DNA from: Erwinia aphidicola
GTDB lineage: Bacteria; Pseudomonadota; Gammaproteobacteria; Enterobacterales; Enterobacteriaceae
DNA: 64,000 nucleotides
Direction of reading: 5' to 3'
Assembly: GCF_024169515.1 (NCBI RefSeq)
Contig: NZ_JAMKCQ010000001.1
Coordinates: 2,542,001-2,606,000, forward strand
Shown here: in pieces, positions 52,497 through 63,181 of the stretch
How positions within the stretch are numbered: the stretch's first letter is position 1
Layout: each line of letters begins with the position of its first letter
Notes under the pieces: model-generated
Seen by the model: the letters and a program-made list of their open reading frames with translations, nothing else
Database searches by the model: none
What the model was told of the DNA's origin: nothing
Program-made: the position numbers and the translations under genes

Positions 52497-52910
52497 CCAT
52501 CAATAACAATCCGCTGCGCATGGTCATTATTCAGCCGACCGGGCATTCGATGCCACAGAGTTTTAATAACAAAACGATCACAATGCAAATAACCGGGCAG
52601 CAGTATATTCCGCTTTTGGAATGCCTTATTTTCAGTGTAATTGTCGCTGGCAAGGGTAGGGCGGCAGAGCCTTAATTAACGCTTTGCGCACTCGTGGTGT
52701 GGTTTGCCGTTTGCCTGCCAACTTTTCTACGGTTATGGTATTTGCGATAAACGCCCACAAGAATTCATAACTCAATAACGTTTATCCAACGAGTGGGGCT
52801 GCGCCCTGTACCTGGATGTTGGAAATGATTTCCAATTTCTGAGCATAAAAAACAGGTTTTGACCTTATCTGTCCGCAGATAAATCAGCACCTTAAAGCCT
52901 GGAGGCAAAA
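52497..52910. other. leuL-ilvI intergenic region without leuO
   Basis: E. coli carries leuO here; this window has no frame of that size or any LysR-like sequence. The region is AT-rich, as expected for Lrp/H-NS controlled ilvIH upstream DNA. The one clear structure is the perfect 17-bp palindrome TTGGAAATGATTTCCAA at 52819-52835, 75 bases before ilvI, a possible operator. The ilvI ribosome site GGAGG is at 52901-52905. Confidence 0.6.
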
Positions 52911-54635
52911 ATGGAGATGTTGTCAGGAGCCGAGATGGTGGTCCGATCGTTAATCGATCAGGGCGTAAAACATGTATTCGGCTATCCCGGTGGAGCGGTC
53001 CTCGATATCTATGACGCTCTGCAAACCGTCGGCGGCGTAGATCACATCCTGGTCCGTCACGAACAGGGCGCTGTGCATATGGCGGATGGTTACGCCCGTG
53101 CCACCGGTGATGTCGGCGTGGTGCTGGTCACCTCCGGTCCCGGTGCCACCAATGCCATTACTGGTATTGCCACGGCCTATATGGACTCGATCCCGATGGT
53201 GGTGCTCTCCGGTCAGGTGATGTCCTCGCTTATCGGTTATGACGCCTTCCAGGAGTGCGACATGGTCGGGATCTCCCGTCCTGTGGTGAAACACAGCTTT
53301 ATGGTGAAGCGGGTTGAAGATATCCCGACCATCATGAAGAAAGCTTTCTGGCTGGCTGCCAGCGGTCGTCCTGGCCCGGTGGTGGTTGACCTGCCAAAAG
53401 ATATGATGAACCCGGCGAACAAACTGCCTTACGTCTGGCCGGATGAAGTGAGCATGCGCTCTTACAATCCGACGACGCAGGGTCACAAAGGTCAGATTAA
53501 GCGCGCATTGCAGACGCTGCTGGCGGCGAAAAAGCCGGTGATCTATGCCGGTGGTGGTGTGATTAATGCAGCCTGCCACGAAGAGCTGCTGACGCTTGCC
53601 GAGAAACTGAATGTTCCGGTGACCACCTCGCTGATGGGGCTGGGCGCCTTCCCGGGCACGCACCGTCAGTGCGTGGGGATGCTCGGCATGCACGGCACCT
53701 ATGAAGCCAATATGACGATGCATCACTCCGATGTGATCTTCGCCGTTGGCGTGCGCTTCGATGACCGTACCACCAACAATCTGGCAAAATACTGCCCGAA
53801 TGCCACCGTGCTGCACATCGATATCGACCCAACATCGATCTCGAAAACCGTGGCCGCCGATGTGCCGATCGTGGGTGATGCGAAGCAGGTGCTGCAACAG
53901 ATGCTGGAGCTGCTGGGCCAGAGCGACGTGCAGCAGAATTATGACAGCGTGCGCGACTGGTGGCAGAGCATTGAGCAGTGGCGTTCCCGTCAGTGCCTGG
54001 AGTTCGACCGCACCAGCGATAAGATTAAGCCGCAGGCGGTAATCGAAACCATCTGCCGTCTGACCAAAGGTGAAGCCTATGTCACCTCTGACGTGGGTCA
54101 GCACCAAATGTTTGCCGCGCTTTACTATCAGTTCGACAAGCCGCGCCGTTGGATCAACTCCGGCGGTCTCGGCACCATGGGCTTCGGCCTGCCGGCTGCG
54201 CTGGGCGTGAAGCTGGCGCTGCCGCAAGAAACCGTGGTCTGTGTGACCGGTGACGGCAGTATTCAGATGAATATTCAGGAGCTGTCTACCGCGCTGCAGT
54301 ACGGCATTCCGGTGCTGGTGCTGAACCTCAACAACCGTTTCCTCGGCATGGTGAAGCAGTGGCAGGATATGATCTACTCCGGTCGCCATTCACAATCTTA
54401 TATGGAATCACTGCCTGACTTCGTGCGCCTGGCGGAAGCCTATGGCCATGTTGGTATCTCGATCAATCGCCCTGACGAGCTGGAATCGAAGCTGACAGAA
54501 GCACTGGAACAGTTAGGCAAAGAGCGCCTGGTGTTTGTTGACGTCAACGTTGATGGCACCGAGCACGTCTACCCGATGCATATTCGCGGTGGCGGTATGG
54601 ACGAAATGTGGCTGAGCAAAACGGAGAGGACTTAA
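52911..54635 (+). CDS. ilvI: Acetolactate synthase III large subunit
   Basis: TPP/FAD-dependent catalytic subunit of valine-sensitive acetohydroxyacid synthase III, making acetolactate or acetohydroxybutyrate for valine, leucine and isoleucine. It has 574 residues, as in E. coli. The catalytic glutamate is in [16 protein letters not shown] near 44-59, the FAD region has [10 protein letters not shown] near 260, and the TPP motif runs [14 protein letters not shown] near 447-460 to [14 protein letters not shown]. It starts at ATG 52911 after GGAGG. ilvH follows after 2 bases. Confidence 0.98.
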   Translation: MEMLSGAEMVVRSLIDQGVKHVFGYPGGAVLDIYDALQTVGGVDHILVRHEQGAVHMADGYARATGDVGVVLVTSGPGATNAITGIATAYMDSIPMVVLSGQVMSSLIGYDAFQECDMVGISRPVVKHSFMVKRVEDIPTIMKKAFWLAASGRPGPVVVDLPKDMMNPANKLPYVWPDEVSMRSYNPTTQGHKGQIKRALQTLLAAKKPVIYAGGGVINAACHEELLTLAEKLNVPVTTSLMGLGAFPGTHRQCVGMLGMHGTYEANMTMHHSDVIFAVGVRFDDRTTNNLAKYCPNATVLHIDIDPTSISKTVAADVPIVGDAKQVLQQMLELLGQSDVQQNYDSVRDWWQSIEQWRSRQCLEFDRTSDKIKPQAVIETICRLTKGEAYVTSDVGQHQMFAALYYQFDKPRRWINSGGLGTMGFGLPAALGVKLALPQETVVCVTGDGSIQMNIQELSTALQYGIPVLVLNLNNRFLGMVKQWQDMIYSGRHSQSYMESLPDFVRLAEAYGHVGISINRPDELESKLTEALEQLGKERLVFVDVNVDGTEHVYPMHIRGGGMDEMWLSKTERT

Positions 54636-54637
54636 TT

Positions 54638-55129
54638 ATGCGTCGTGTATTATCGGTTCTGCTGGAAAACGAATCCGGCGCATTGTCCCGCGTGGTGGGT
54701 CTGTTCTCCCAGCGTGGCTACAACATTGAAAGCCTGACCGTGGCGCCAACGGACGACCCGACGCTGTCACGCATGACCATTCAGACCGTCGGTGACGAGA
54801 AGGTGATTGAGCAGATCGAAAAGCAGCTGCACAAGCTGGTGGACGTGCTGCGCGTCAGTGAGCTGGGCCAGGGCGCTTTCGTCGAGCGTGAGATCATGCT
54901 GGTGAAGATTCAGGCCAGCGGCTACGGTCGCGAAGAGGTGAAACGCTCGGCGGAGATCTTCCGTGGGCAGATCGTTGACGTTACGCCATCGCTTTACACG
55001 GTTCAGCTTGCGGGCACCAGCGATAAGCTGGATGCCTTCCTCAGCACCGTGCGCGAAGTGGCGGAAATCGTTGAAGTTGCGCGCTCCGGCATTGTTGGCG
55101 TGTCGCGCGGCGATCGTATCATGCGGTAA
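54638..55129 (+). CDS. ilvH: Acetolactate synthase III regulatory subunit
   Basis: ACT-domain subunit that activates IlvI and confers valine feedback inhibition. ATG 54638 ([17 protein letters not shown]) gives 163 residues, the E. coli length. The N-terminal ACT domain (1-78) has [26 protein letters not shown] with the valine-site Gly and Asn positions intact (in two short blocks). The C-terminal domain is seen near 90-160. It ends at a strong terminator. Confidence 0.98.
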   Translation: MRRVLSVLLENESGALSRVVGLFSQRGYNIESLTVAPTDDPTLSRMTIQTVGDEKVIEQIEKQLHKLVDVLRVSELGQGAFVEREIMLVKIQASGYGREEVKRSAEIFRGQIVDVTPSLYTVQLAGTSDKLDAFLSTVREVAEIVEVARSGIVGVSRGDRIMR

Positions 55130-55160
55130 TTTCACCAGGTGACGATCAGAATTGTTTGCT

Positions 55161-55187
55161 AACCCGGCGTAATGCCGGGTTTTTTTT
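55161..55187 (+). terminator. Terminator after ilvIH
   Basis: AACCCGGC (55161-55168) pairs with GCCGGGTT (55174-55181) and is followed by eight or more Ts. Confidence 0.9.
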
Positions 55188-55290
55188 ATTTGTCACAAAG
55201 CGCCTGCTGCGGATGAAAAGCGGTTGCTCGCCACACTTTTCTGCGGTTAGATGTGACAAATGCTAATCCATAAAGAAGTGTGGGGTTATT

Positions 55291-56301
55291 GTGAAACTGG
55301 ATGAAATTGCGCGCCTCGCGGGTGTTTCGCGCACGACGGCCAGCTATGTGATTAATGGCAAGGCTAAGCAGTATCGTGTCAGCGATAAAACCGTCGAGAA
55401 AGTGATGGCGGTGGTGCGTGAACATAATTACCACCCTAACGCGGTAGCGGCAGGGCTTCGCGCCGGTCGTACGCGCTCAATAGGGCTGGTGATCCCCGAT
55501 TTGGAAAATACCAGCTACACCCGAATTGCTAACTATCTGGAACGCCAGGCGCGCCAGCGCGGCTATCAGCTGCTGATCGCCTGTTCAGAAGATCAGCCCG
55601 ATAACGAAATGCGCTGCGTTGAGCATCTGCTACAGCGCCAGGTCGATGCAATTATCGTCTCGACCTCACTGCCGCCGGAACATCCGTTTTATCAGCGCTG
55701 GGTCAATGATCCGCTGCCGATCATTGCGCTGGACCGGGCGCTGGATCGTGAGCACTTCACCAGCGTGGTCGGTGCCGATCAGGACGATGCAGAAGCGCTC
55801 GGTGCTGAACTGCGTAAGCTGCCGGCGAAATCGGTGCTGTTCCTTGGCGCGCTGCCGGAGCTGTCCGTCAGCTTCCTGCGCGAGCTGGGCTTCCGCGATG
55901 CGTGGAAGGGCGATGAACGACCGATCGACTTTATCTATGCCAACAGCTTTGAGCGCAGCGCAGCGGCGGCCCTGTTCGAAAATTATCTCGACACCCACGA
56001 GATGCCGGAAGCACTGTTCACCACCTCTTTCGGCCTGCTGCAGGGCGTGATGGACGTGACGCTGAAACGTGAAGGGCGTTTACCACAGGACCTGGCGATT
56101 GCCACCTTTGGCGACCACGAACTGCTGGATTTCCTTGAGTGCCCGGTGCTGGCAGTGGGCCAGCGTCATCGCGATGTGGCAGAGCGCGTGCTGGAACTGG
56201 TGCTGGCCAGTCTTGATGAGCCGCGCAAGCCAAAGCCGGGGCTGACGCGTATTCGCCGTAATCTTTATCGCCGTGGGCGTCTGAACCGCAAAGCAAACTA
56301 A
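55291..56301 (+). CDS. cra: Catabolite repressor/activator Cra (FruR)
   Basis: LacI-family global regulator of carbon flow; fructose 1-phosphate or 1,6-bisphosphate releases it from DNA. It has 336 residues (334 in E. coli) with a GTG start at 55291, as in E. coli. The N-terminal helix-turn-helix is [21 protein letters not shown] (about 3-22), followed by the hinge ([19 protein letters not shown], about 48-66) and a periplasmic-binding-like sensor domain. It lies between ilvIH and mraZ, as in E. coli. Confidence 0.97.
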   Translation: MKLDEIARLAGVSRTTASYVINGKAKQYRVSDKTVEKVMAVVREHNYHPNAVAAGLRAGRTRSIGLVIPDLENTSYTRIANYLERQARQRGYQLLIACSEDQPDNEMRCVEHLLQRQVDAIIVSTSLPPEHPFYQRWVNDPLPIIALDRALDREHFTSVVGADQDDAEALGAELRKLPAKSVLFLGALPELSVSFLRELGFRDAWKGDERPIDFIYANSFERSAAAALFENYLDTHEMPEALFTTSFGLLQGVMDVTLKREGRLPQDLAIATFGDHELLDFLECPVLAVGQRHRDVAERVLELVLASLDEPRKPKPGLTRIRRNLYRRGRLNRKAN

Positions 56302-56306
56302 GACAG

Positions 56307-56328
56307 TGGGCGCGCAACGTCGCGCCCA
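56307..56328 (+). terminator. Weak terminator after cra
   Basis: TGGGCGCG (56307-56314) pairs with CGCGCCCA (56321-56328). Only scattered Ts follow, so termination is probably incomplete. Confidence 0.5.
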
Positions 56329-56756
56329 TTATTTCCGCCCCCGTTTGTCCAGAACCAATCTGAGCCACCTTTGGCCCCCTCCTCACATTTAAGCGTCCGC
56401 GCTCAGCCAGACAGGTAAATAAAAGTAAAGCCCAGCCGTCGGCGTCAGCTTTTGATTATAAAACTTAACGTTTCTAAATAAGTTGTTGCACCTGTCGCCA
56501 CGCGCCTGCCGCAGCGAATCTGCATCACGCTGGGAAAGTGTTAGGAAATGCCTTAAAATGCCGCCGGTGTCGCAAAGCGGGCAGTTTATTTTTTACGGTC
56601 AAAATGTGGTATTTTTTTGAGCAGCTTAAAGGTGTGTGAGAATTTCCTGCCACTATTCATTAGTTTATTTTTGAATTCTCTCCTCAGGCGGTTTGTTTCT
56701 AACTTCCCTACGTTTTATCTCACGAAGAAATAATGCCAATCCGCTATTACTGCGGC
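56329..56756. other. cra-mraZ intergenic region, no gene seen
   Basis: About 430 AT-rich bases with no frame that looks coding on either strand and no strong inverted repeat. It lies upstream of the mra promoter and may hold further regulatory sites I cannot name. Confidence 0.5.
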
Positions 56757-56818
56757 TTGACAATGTTTTCCTCTGCTCCGTACACTCTTTTGGTGGGAAT
56801 TTGTGGAGTAAAGTGGTG
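56757..56818 (+). promoter_or_regulatory. mra (dcw cluster) promoter with MraZ operator repeats
   Basis: TTGACA (56757-56762), 18-base spacer and TACACT (56781-56786). Three TGG-type repeats follow at a 10-base period: TGGGA (56794), TGGAG (56804) and TGGTG (56814), each separated by five bases. This is the MraZ autorepression site pattern known from E. coli, placed just downstream of the predicted start of transcription. Confidence 0.75.
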
Positions 56819-56847
56819 ATTTTGGGTATCTGGGGGGTGAGGCTGAC

Positions 56848-57306
56848 ATGTTCCGGGGAGCAACGTTAGTCAATCTCGACAGCAAAGGCCGGCTTGCCGT
56901 GCCAACGCGCTATCGCGAAACGCTGATCGGGGAATCACAGGGGCAAATGGTCTGTACCATTGACCTCCACCAGCCATGCCTGTTGCTTTACACCTTACCC
57001 GAGTGGGAAATCATTGAACAAAAGCTGTCGCGTTTATCCAGCATGAACCCCGCAGAGCGCCGTGTACAACGCCTCCTGCTGGGGCACGCCAGTGAATGTC
57101 AGATGGATAATGCAGGCCGTTTACTGCTGGCGAATACGCTTCGTCAACATGCGAGCCTGACTAAAGAAGTGATGCTGGTTGGGCAGTTCAACAAGTTTGA
57201 ACTGTGGGATGAACAGACCTGGTATCAACAAGTCAAGGATGATATTGACGCAGAGCAGTCCTCACAGGACCCCCTGTCTGAGCGGCTGCAGGATTTGTCG
57301 TTATAG
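56848..57306 (+). CDS. mraZ: Transcriptional regulator MraZ
   Basis: AbrB-like, ring-forming DNA-binding protein that represses its own division/cell wall operon. It has 152 residues, as in E. coli. Two SpoVT/AbrB half-domains each carry the DxxGR signature: [15 protein letters not shown] near 8-22 and [14 protein letters not shown] near 86-99. The start is ATG 56848, and rsmH follows after 2 bases. Confidence 0.98.
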   Translation: MFRGATLVNLDSKGRLAVPTRYRETLIGESQGQMVCTIDLHQPCLLLYTLPEWEIIEQKLSRLSSMNPAERRVQRLLLGHASECQMDNAGRLLLANTLRQHASLTKEVMLVGQFNKFELWDEQTWYQQVKDDIDAEQSSQDPLSERLQDLSL

Positions 57307-57308
57307 CT

Positions 57309-58250
57309 ATGCAGGATACTTACAAACACAGAACGGTGCTGTTAGACGAGGCGGTAAGCGGCCTCAATATCAAACCTGACGGCATCTACATTGATGGCAC
57401 CTTTGGGCGCGGCGGGCATTCGCGCCTGATCCTCTCCCAACTGGGCGAGCAGGGTCGTTTATATGCTATCGACCGCGATCCGCAAGCTATCGCAGCCGCT
57501 GCTGAGATTGACGATCCTCGTTTCAGCATCATCCACGGTCCGTTTTCTGCACTGGCAGAGTATGCCGAAGAGCGCGGGCTGAAGGGCAAGATTGATGGGA
57601 TCCTGCTGGATCTGGGCGTCTCCTCACCGCAGCTGGATGATGCCGAACGTGGATTCTCCTTTATGCGTGACGGGCCGCTGGATATGCGTATGGACCCGAC
57701 GCGCGGCCAGTCGGCTGCCGAATGGCTGCTGAAAGCGGAAGAGGCGGATATCGCCTTCGTGCTGAAAACCTTCGGTGAAGAGCGTTTCGCTAAGCGCATT
57801 GCCCGCGCCATCGTTGAGCGCAATCGTGAACAGCCGATGACGCGCACCAAAGAGCTGGCCGAGGTGATTTATGTCGCCACGCCGGTGAAAGACAAATTCA
57901 AACACCCGGCCACGCGCAGCTTCCAGGCGATCCGTATCTGGGTCAACAGTGAACTCGAAGAGATTGAACAGGCGCTGAAGGGCGCACTGAGCGCGCTGGC
58001 CCCGGGTGGTCGCCTGTCGATTATCAGCTTTCACTCGCTGGAAGACCGCATTGTGAAACGCTTTATGCGCGAGCAGAGCCGCGGACCGCAGGTGCCACAT
58101 GGCCTGCCGATGACCGAAGCCCAGCTCAGCAGCCTGGGCGGTCGCCAGCTGAAAGCGCTGGGCAAAATGATGCCGGGCGACAGCGAAGTGGCCGATAATC
58201 CGCGCGCCCGCAGTTCCGTGTTACGCATCGCGGAGCGAACGGCATCATGA
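57309..58250 (+). CDS. rsmH: 16S rRNA m4C1402 methyltransferase RsmH (MraW)
   Basis: N4-methylates C1402 in the ribosomal P site. It has 313 residues, as in E. coli. SAM-binding block [16 protein letters not shown] near 25-40, [16 protein letters not shown] near 96-111, and [14 protein letters not shown] near 237-250. Its stop overlaps the ftsL start (TCATGATC). Confidence 0.98.
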   Translation: MQDTYKHRTVLLDEAVSGLNIKPDGIYIDGTFGRGGHSRLILSQLGEQGRLYAIDRDPQAIAAAAEIDDPRFSIIHGPFSALAEYAEERGLKGKIDGILLDLGVSSPQLDDAERGFSFMRDGPLDMRMDPTRGQSAAEWLLKAEEADIAFVLKTFGEERFAKRIARAIVERNREQPMTRTKELAEVIYVATPVKDKFKHPATRSFQAIRIWVNSELEEIEQALKGALSALAPGGRLSIISFHSLEDRIVKRFMREQSRGPQVPHGLPMTEAQLSSLGGRQLKALGKMMPGDSEVADNPRARSSVLRIAERTAS

Positions 58251-58567
58251 TCGGTAACGAGCGCCACAATTTACCCGGCGTCATCGGTGGTGACCTGTTA
58301 CGCCACGGCAAGATCGCTCTGATTTTGATGATTGCGGTGCTGGTCACTGCCGTGACGGTGGTGACCACCGCACACAAAACCCGCTTGCTAACCGCACAGC
58401 GTGAACAGCTGGTACTGGAGCGGGATGCGCTGGATATCGAATGGCGCAACCTGATCCTCGAAGAGAATGCGCTTGGCGATCACAGCCGGGTGGAACGTAC
58501 GGCTACGGAGAAACTTCAGATGCAGCATGTTGATCCTTCGCAGGAAAATATTGTGGTACAGCAATAA
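58247..58567 (+). CDS. ftsL: Cell division protein FtsL
   Basis: Bitopic divisome protein forming the FtsQLB complex that activates FtsWI. It has 106 residues. A short cytoplasmic N-terminus is followed by one transmembrane helix (about 24-43: [19 protein letters not shown]) and a periplasmic coiled coil with leucine heptads (about 48-85). The start at 58247 overlaps rsmH; ftsI follows 15 bases later. Confidence 0.97.
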   Translation: MIGNERHNLPGVIGGDLLRHGKIALILMIAVLVTAVTVVTTAHKTRLLTAQREQLVLERDALDIEWRNLILEENALGDHSRVERTATEKLQMQHVDPSQENIVVQQ

Positions 58568-58582
58568 GGACGCCCGGACTCA

Positions 58583-60349
58583 ATGAGAGCCGCAAAAAAG
58601 ACGCAGAAGTCGAAACGCACGGAAGATCAGGCCAGCTTTGTCAGCTGGCGTTTTGCGTTGTTGTGTGGCTGTATTTTCCTCGCGCTGTCAGGCTTGCTGC
58701 TGCGCGTGGCCTATCTGCAGGTGATCAATCCTGACCGCCTGGTGCGCGAAGGGGACATGCGCTCCCTGCGCGTGCAGGCGGTACCGACCTCACGCGGCAT
58801 GATCAGCGATCGCGCTGGCCGCCCGCTGGCCGTCAGCGTGCCGGTCAACGCCATCTGGGCCGATCCGAAAGAGCTGCACGACAAGGGCGGGATTACGCTC
58901 GACAGCCGCTGGAAGGCGTTGTCTGACGCGTTGTCGATTCCGCTCGACCAGTTAGCCGCGCGCGTGAATGCCAATCCTAACGGCCGCTTTGTTTATCTGG
59001 CGCGTCAGGTCAACCCGGCCATCGGCGACTATGTGAAAAAACTTAAGCTGCCGGGCATCTTCCTGCGTGAAGAGTCACGCCGCTACTATCCTGCCGGGCA
59101 GGTCACTTCTCACCTGATTGGCTTCACCAACATTGACGGCCAGGGTATTGAAGGCGTTGAGAAAAGTTTTGATAAGTGGTTAACCGGCCAGCCGGGCGAA
59201 CGTACCGTGCGTAAAGACCGCAACGGCCGCGTGATTGAAGATATCTCCTCGGTGGACAGTCAGGCGGCGCATAACCTCGCGCTGAGCATCGACGAACGCC
59301 TGCAGGCACAGGTTTACCGCGAGCTGAACAACGCCGTGGCGTTTAACAAAGCGGAGTCGGGCACCGCGGTGCTGGTGGATGTCAACACCGGCGAAGTGCT
59401 GGCAATGGCTAACAGCCCGGCCTACAACCCGAACAACCTCTCCGGCACGACAAAAGATGTGATGCGTAACCGCGCGATTACCGACATCTTCGAGCCAGGC
59501 TCCACCGTGAAGCCAATGGTGGTTATGACCGCACTGCAGCGCGGCGTGGTACGTGAAGGCAGCGTGCTGAACACTGTGCCTTACCGGATTAACGGCCACG
59601 AAATTAAAGACGTGGCGCGCTATAGCGAACTGACCCTGACCGGGGTGCTCCAGAAATCGTCCAACGTCGGTGTTTCTCGACTGGCGCTGGCGATGCCTTC
59701 CAACGCGTTAGTAGATACTTACTCACGTTTTGGTTTCGGCAAAGCGACCAATTTGGGGTTGGTCGGAGAAAGCAGTGGCATATACCCTCAAAAACAACGG
59801 TGGTCTGACATAGAGAGGGCCACCTTCTCTTTCGGCTACGGGCTAATGGTAACGCCGTTACAGCTAGCGCGAGTCTACGCAACGATGGGCAGCTATGGCA
59901 TTTATCGCCCGCTGTCGATTACCAAAGTTGACCCGCCGGTGGCGGGTCAGCGCGTCTTCCCTGAACCGCTGGTGCGCACCGTGCTGCACATGATGGAAAG
60001 CGTAGCCCTGCCGGGCGGCGGTGGCGTCAAAGCAGCGATCAAGGGTTACCGCATCGCGATTAAAACCGGTACGGCGAAGAAAGTTGGGCCGGACGGGAAA
60101 TACGTCAATAAATACATTGCTTATACCGCAGGTGTTGCACCTGCAAGCAACCCTCGTTTTGCGCTGGTGGTGGTGATTAACGACCCGCAGGCCGGCAAAT
60201 ATTACGGTGGTGCGGTATCCGCGCCGGTATTTGGCGCCATCATGGGCAGCGTGCTGCGCACCATGAACGTTGAACCGGATGCCATACCCACCAGTGACAA
60301 AAGCGAGATGGTAACTAACAAGAATGAGGGATCGAGTGACCGATCGTAA
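58583..60349 (+). CDS. ftsI: Septal peptidoglycan transpeptidase FtsI (PBP3)
   Basis: Class B penicillin-binding protein that crosslinks septal peptidoglycan with FtsW; the target of aztreonam and cephalexin. It has 588 residues, as in E. coli. One transmembrane helix lies near 24-46. The transpeptidase motifs are the active-site serine in EPGSTVKPM near 307, SSN in [10 protein letters not shown] near 359, and KTGTAKK near 494. The end overlaps the chosen murE start by 14 bases. Confidence 0.98.
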   Translation: MRAAKKTQKSKRTEDQASFVSWRFALLCGCIFLALSGLLLRVAYLQVINPDRLVREGDMRSLRVQAVPTSRGMISDRAGRPLAVSVPVNAIWADPKELHDKGGITLDSRWKALSDALSIPLDQLAARVNANPNGRFVYLARQVNPAIGDYVKKLKLPGIFLREESRRYYPAGQVTSHLIGFTNIDGQGIEGVEKSFDKWLTGQPGERTVRKDRNGRVIEDISSVDSQAAHNLALSIDERLQAQVYRELNNAVAFNKAESGTAVLVDVNTGEVLAMANSPAYNPNNLSGTTKDVMRNRAITDIFEPGSTVKPMVVMTALQRGVVREGSVLNTVPYRINGHEIKDVARYSELTLTGVLQKSSNVGVSRLALAMPSNALVDTYSRFGFGKATNLGLVGESSGIYPQKQRWSDIERATFSFGYGLMVTPLQLARVYATMGSYGIYRPLSITKVDPPVAGQRVFPEPLVRTVLHMMESVALPGGGGVKAAIKGYRIAIKTGTAKKVGPDGKYVNKYIAYTAGVAPASNPRFALVVVINDPQAGKYYGGAVSAPVFGAIMGSVLRTMNVEPDAIPTSDKSEMVTNKNEGSSDRS

Positions 60350-61823
60350 TCTGCGCGACTTACTGGCTCCATGGGTGCCTGCTGCGCCCGATCGCCCGCT
60401 GCGTGAAATGACGCTGGACAGCCGTGAAGCGGCCTCTGGCGATCTGTTTGTGGCAGTAAAAGGCCATGCGGCTGACGGCCGTCGTTTTATTCCCCAGGCC
60501 ATTGCTCAGGGCGTGGCGGCGGTCATCGCGGATGCCGAAGGTGAAGCGGAAGATGGGCAAATTGTAGAGATGCATGGCGTGCCGGTTATCTACCTTGCCC
60601 AGCTCTCCCAGCGTTTATCAGCCCTGGCCGGGCGCTTCTATCAGCAGCCAGGCGAAAAGCTCAAGCTCATTGGCGTGACCGGCACTAACGGCAAAACCAC
60701 CACTACGCAGCTGCTGGCGCAGTGGGCGCAGCTGCTGGGTGAAACCGGCGCGGTGATGGGGACCGTCGGCAACGGCGTGTATGGCCAGCTGGCCCCGGCG
60801 GAAAATACCACCGGCTCAGCGGTTGACGTTCAGCATCTGCTGGCATCGCTGGTCAACAAAGGCGCCACGCTGGCGGCGATGGAGATCTCCTCGCACGGCC
60901 TGGTGCAGCATCGCGTAGCGGCCCTGCCGTTTGCGGCTGCCGCCTTTACCAATCTCAGCCGCGACCACCTCGACTACCACGGCGATATGGCGCGCTATGA
61001 AGCCGCGAAATGGCTGCTGTTCTCTGAGCATCAGGTCGGCCAGGCGATTATCAACGCCGATGATGAAGTCGGCCGCCGCTGGCTGCAGCAGCTGCCTGAC
61101 GCCGTTGCCGTCACCATGGAAAACAATTTACAGCCTGGCTGTCACGGCCGCTGGCTGAAAGCCACTGACGTTCGCTATCACGACGGCGGGGCTTCCGTGC
61201 GCTTTGAGTCAAGCTGGGGCAACGGTGAAATTGACAGCCGCCTGATGGGCGCATTCAACGTCAGCAACCTGCTGGTGGCGCTGGCGACGCTGCTGTCTCT
61301 GGATTATCCACTGGCGGCGCTGGTCGCTACGGCAAGCCAGCTGTTGCCGGTTACCGGGCGCATGGAAGTGTTTAGCGCGCCGGGCAAACCGACGGTAGTG
61401 GTGGATTATGCGCACACGCCAGACGCGCTGGAAAAAGCGCTGAGCGCCGCGCGACTGCACTGTAAAGGGCAGCTGTGGTGCCTGTTTGGCTGCGGCGGCG
61501 ATCGCGATAAAGGCAAGCGCCCGCTAATGGGGGCGATTGCCGAGCAGTTCGCCGATGTGGTGGTGATCACCGATGATAACCCGCGCAGTGAAGATCCGGC
61601 GGCGATTGTGGCCGATGTGCTGACTGGCCTGCTGGACCCCGGCCGCGCCCGCGTGGTAATGGGGCGTGCGCAAGCGGTCACTAACGCGGTGATGCAGGCG
61701 CAGGAAGGCGACATTGTAGTGGTGGCCGGCAAAGGCCACGAAGATTACCAGATTATCGGCAGCCAGCGCCTTGATTACTCTGACCGCGTGACCGTGGCGC
61801 GTCTGCTGGGGGTGATAGCATGA
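60336..61823 (+). CDS. murE: UDP-MurNAc-tripeptide ligase MurE (meso-DAP adding)
   Basis: Adds meso-diaminopimelate to UDP-MurNAc-L-Ala-D-Glu. The GTG at 60336 ([15 protein letters not shown]) gives 495 residues, exactly the E. coli length, and E. coli also starts with GTG; the in-frame ATG at 60324 is a longer alternative. ATP loop [15 protein letters not shown] near 112-126, and the DAP-specific DDNPRSEDP near 412-420. It overlaps ftsI, and murF overlaps its stop. Confidence 0.97.
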   Translation: MTDRNLRDLLAPWVPAAPDRPLREMTLDSREAASGDLFVAVKGHAADGRRFIPQAIAQGVAAVIADAEGEAEDGQIVEMHGVPVIYLAQLSQRLSALAGRFYQQPGEKLKLIGVTGTNGKTTTTQLLAQWAQLLGETGAVMGTVGNGVYGQLAPAENTTGSAVDVQHLLASLVNKGATLAAMEISSHGLVQHRVAALPFAAAAFTNLSRDHLDYHGDMARYEAAKWLLFSEHQVGQAIINADDEVGRRWLQQLPDAVAVTMENNLQPGCHGRWLKATDVRYHDGGASVRFESSWGNGEIDSRLMGAFNVSNLLVALATLLSLDYPLAALVATASQLLPVTGRMEVFSAPGKPTVVVDYAHTPDALEKALSAARLHCKGQLWCLFGCGGDRDKGKRPLMGAIAEQFADVVVITDDNPRSEDPAAIVADVLTGLLDPGRARVVMGRAQAVTNAVMQAQEGDIVVVAGKGHEDYQIIGSQRLDYSDRVTVARLLGVIA

Positions 61824-63181
61824 TCGCCTTCACTCTGCAGCAGCTGGCTGAGATCACCGGCGGCACGCTGTACGGCGCTGACCGCAGCATCACCGAAGTG
61901 ACCACTGACACGCGTAAGGTGAGCGCAGGCTGCCTGTTTATCGCCCTGAAAGGCGAACGCTTCGATGCCCACGACTTCGTCGGTGACGCTATCAGCGCTG
62001 GCTGTTTAGCGCTGCTTGTGAGTAAGCACTTACCTGTCGCGGTAGCGCAGGTTGTGGTCGCAGACACCCGCATTGCCCTCGGCCAGATCGCAGGCTGGGT
62101 GCGTCAGCAGTCCACTGCCCGCGTCGTCGCGCTCACCGGTTCCTCCGGCAAAACCTCGGTTAAAGAGATGACCGCCGCCATTCTGCGTGAATGTGGCGAG
62201 ACGCTGTACACCGCGGGTAACCTGAATAACGACATCGGCGTGCCGCTGACGCTGCTGCGCCTGACCGAAGCTCACCAGTATGCGGTGATCGAACTGGGGG
62301 CTAACCACCAGGGTGAGATCGCCTATACCACCGAACTGACGCGCCCGGAGACGGCGCTGGTCAATAACCTGGCCGCAGCGCACCTGGAAGGGTTCGGGTC
62401 GCTGGCGGGCGTGGCGAAAGCCAAAGGTGAGATTTTCAACGGTCTGCCGCTGCACGGCACCGCCATTATCAACAGCGACAGCAACGACTGGCCGCACTGG
62501 CAGCAGACGCTGCACGGCAAAACCGTCTGGCGCTTCTCACCGGAGCCGCAGGCTGACTGTGATTTCAGCGCCTCTGAGGTGAAGTTCAGCGCTAAGGGTA
62601 CCCATTTCACGCTGCACAGCCCGCAGGGCGACATCGCGATTACCCTGCCGCTGCCGGGCCGTCACAACATTGCTAACGCGCTGGCCGCGACGGCGCTGGC
62701 CCTCTCTGTCGGAGCGCCGCTCGCGGCGGTGCAGCAGGGGCTGAGCCAGCTTAAAGCCGTGCCGGGGCGCCTGTTCCCGATCGCACTGGGTGAAAACAAG
62801 CTGCTGCTGGATGACAGCTACAACGCCAACGTCGGTTCAATGACCGCCGCCGCGCAGGTGCTGGCTGAAATGCCGGGCTACCGCGTAATGATCGTCGGCG
62901 ACATGGGCGAACTGGGGGCAGAAGCCGCCGAGTGTCATCGTCAGGTCGGCGAAGCGGCTCGTCTGGCCGGCATCGATAAAGTTTTAAGCGTGGGCACGCT
63001 CAGCCAGGGTATCTCTGATGCCAGCGGCGTGGGTGAGCACTTCACGGAGAAGGCAGCCCTGAGCGCGCGTGCGCTGGCGCTGCTGTCACAGCATTCACAC
63101 ATTACCGTATTGGTTAAAGGTTCACGTAGTGCCGCGATGGAGCAGGTAGTGCAAACCTTACAGGAGAAAGGCACATGTTAG
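61820..63181 (+). CDS. murF: UDP-MurNAc-tripeptide:D-Ala-D-Ala ligase MurF
   Basis: Adds D-Ala-D-Ala to complete the UDP-MurNAc pentapeptide. It has 453 residues (452 in E. coli). ATP loop [13 protein letters not shown] near 106-118, the [17 protein letters not shown] block near 132-148, [13 protein letters not shown] near 282, and [13 protein letters not shown] near 328-340. The ATG at 61820 overlaps the murE stop (ATGA-type), and its own end overlaps mraY by 7 bases. Confidence 0.98.
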   Translation: MIAFTLQQLAEITGGTLYGADRSITEVTTDTRKVSAGCLFIALKGERFDAHDFVGDAISAGCLALLVSKHLPVAVAQVVVADTRIALGQIAGWVRQQSTARVVALTGSSGKTSVKEMTAAILRECGETLYTAGNLNNDIGVPLTLLRLTEAHQYAVIELGANHQGEIAYTTELTRPETALVNNLAAAHLEGFGSLAGVAKAKGEIFNGLPLHGTAIINSDSNDWPHWQQTLHGKTVWRFSPEPQADCDFSASEVKFSAKGTHFTLHSPQGDIAITLPLPGRHNIANALAATALALSVGAPLAAVQQGLSQLKAVPGRLFPIALGENKLLLDDSYNANVGSMTAAAQVLAEMPGYRVMIVGDMGELGAEAAECHRQVGEAARLAGIDKVLSVGTLSQGISDASGVGEHFTEKAALSARALALLSQHSHITVLVKGSRSAAMEQVVQTLQEKGTC

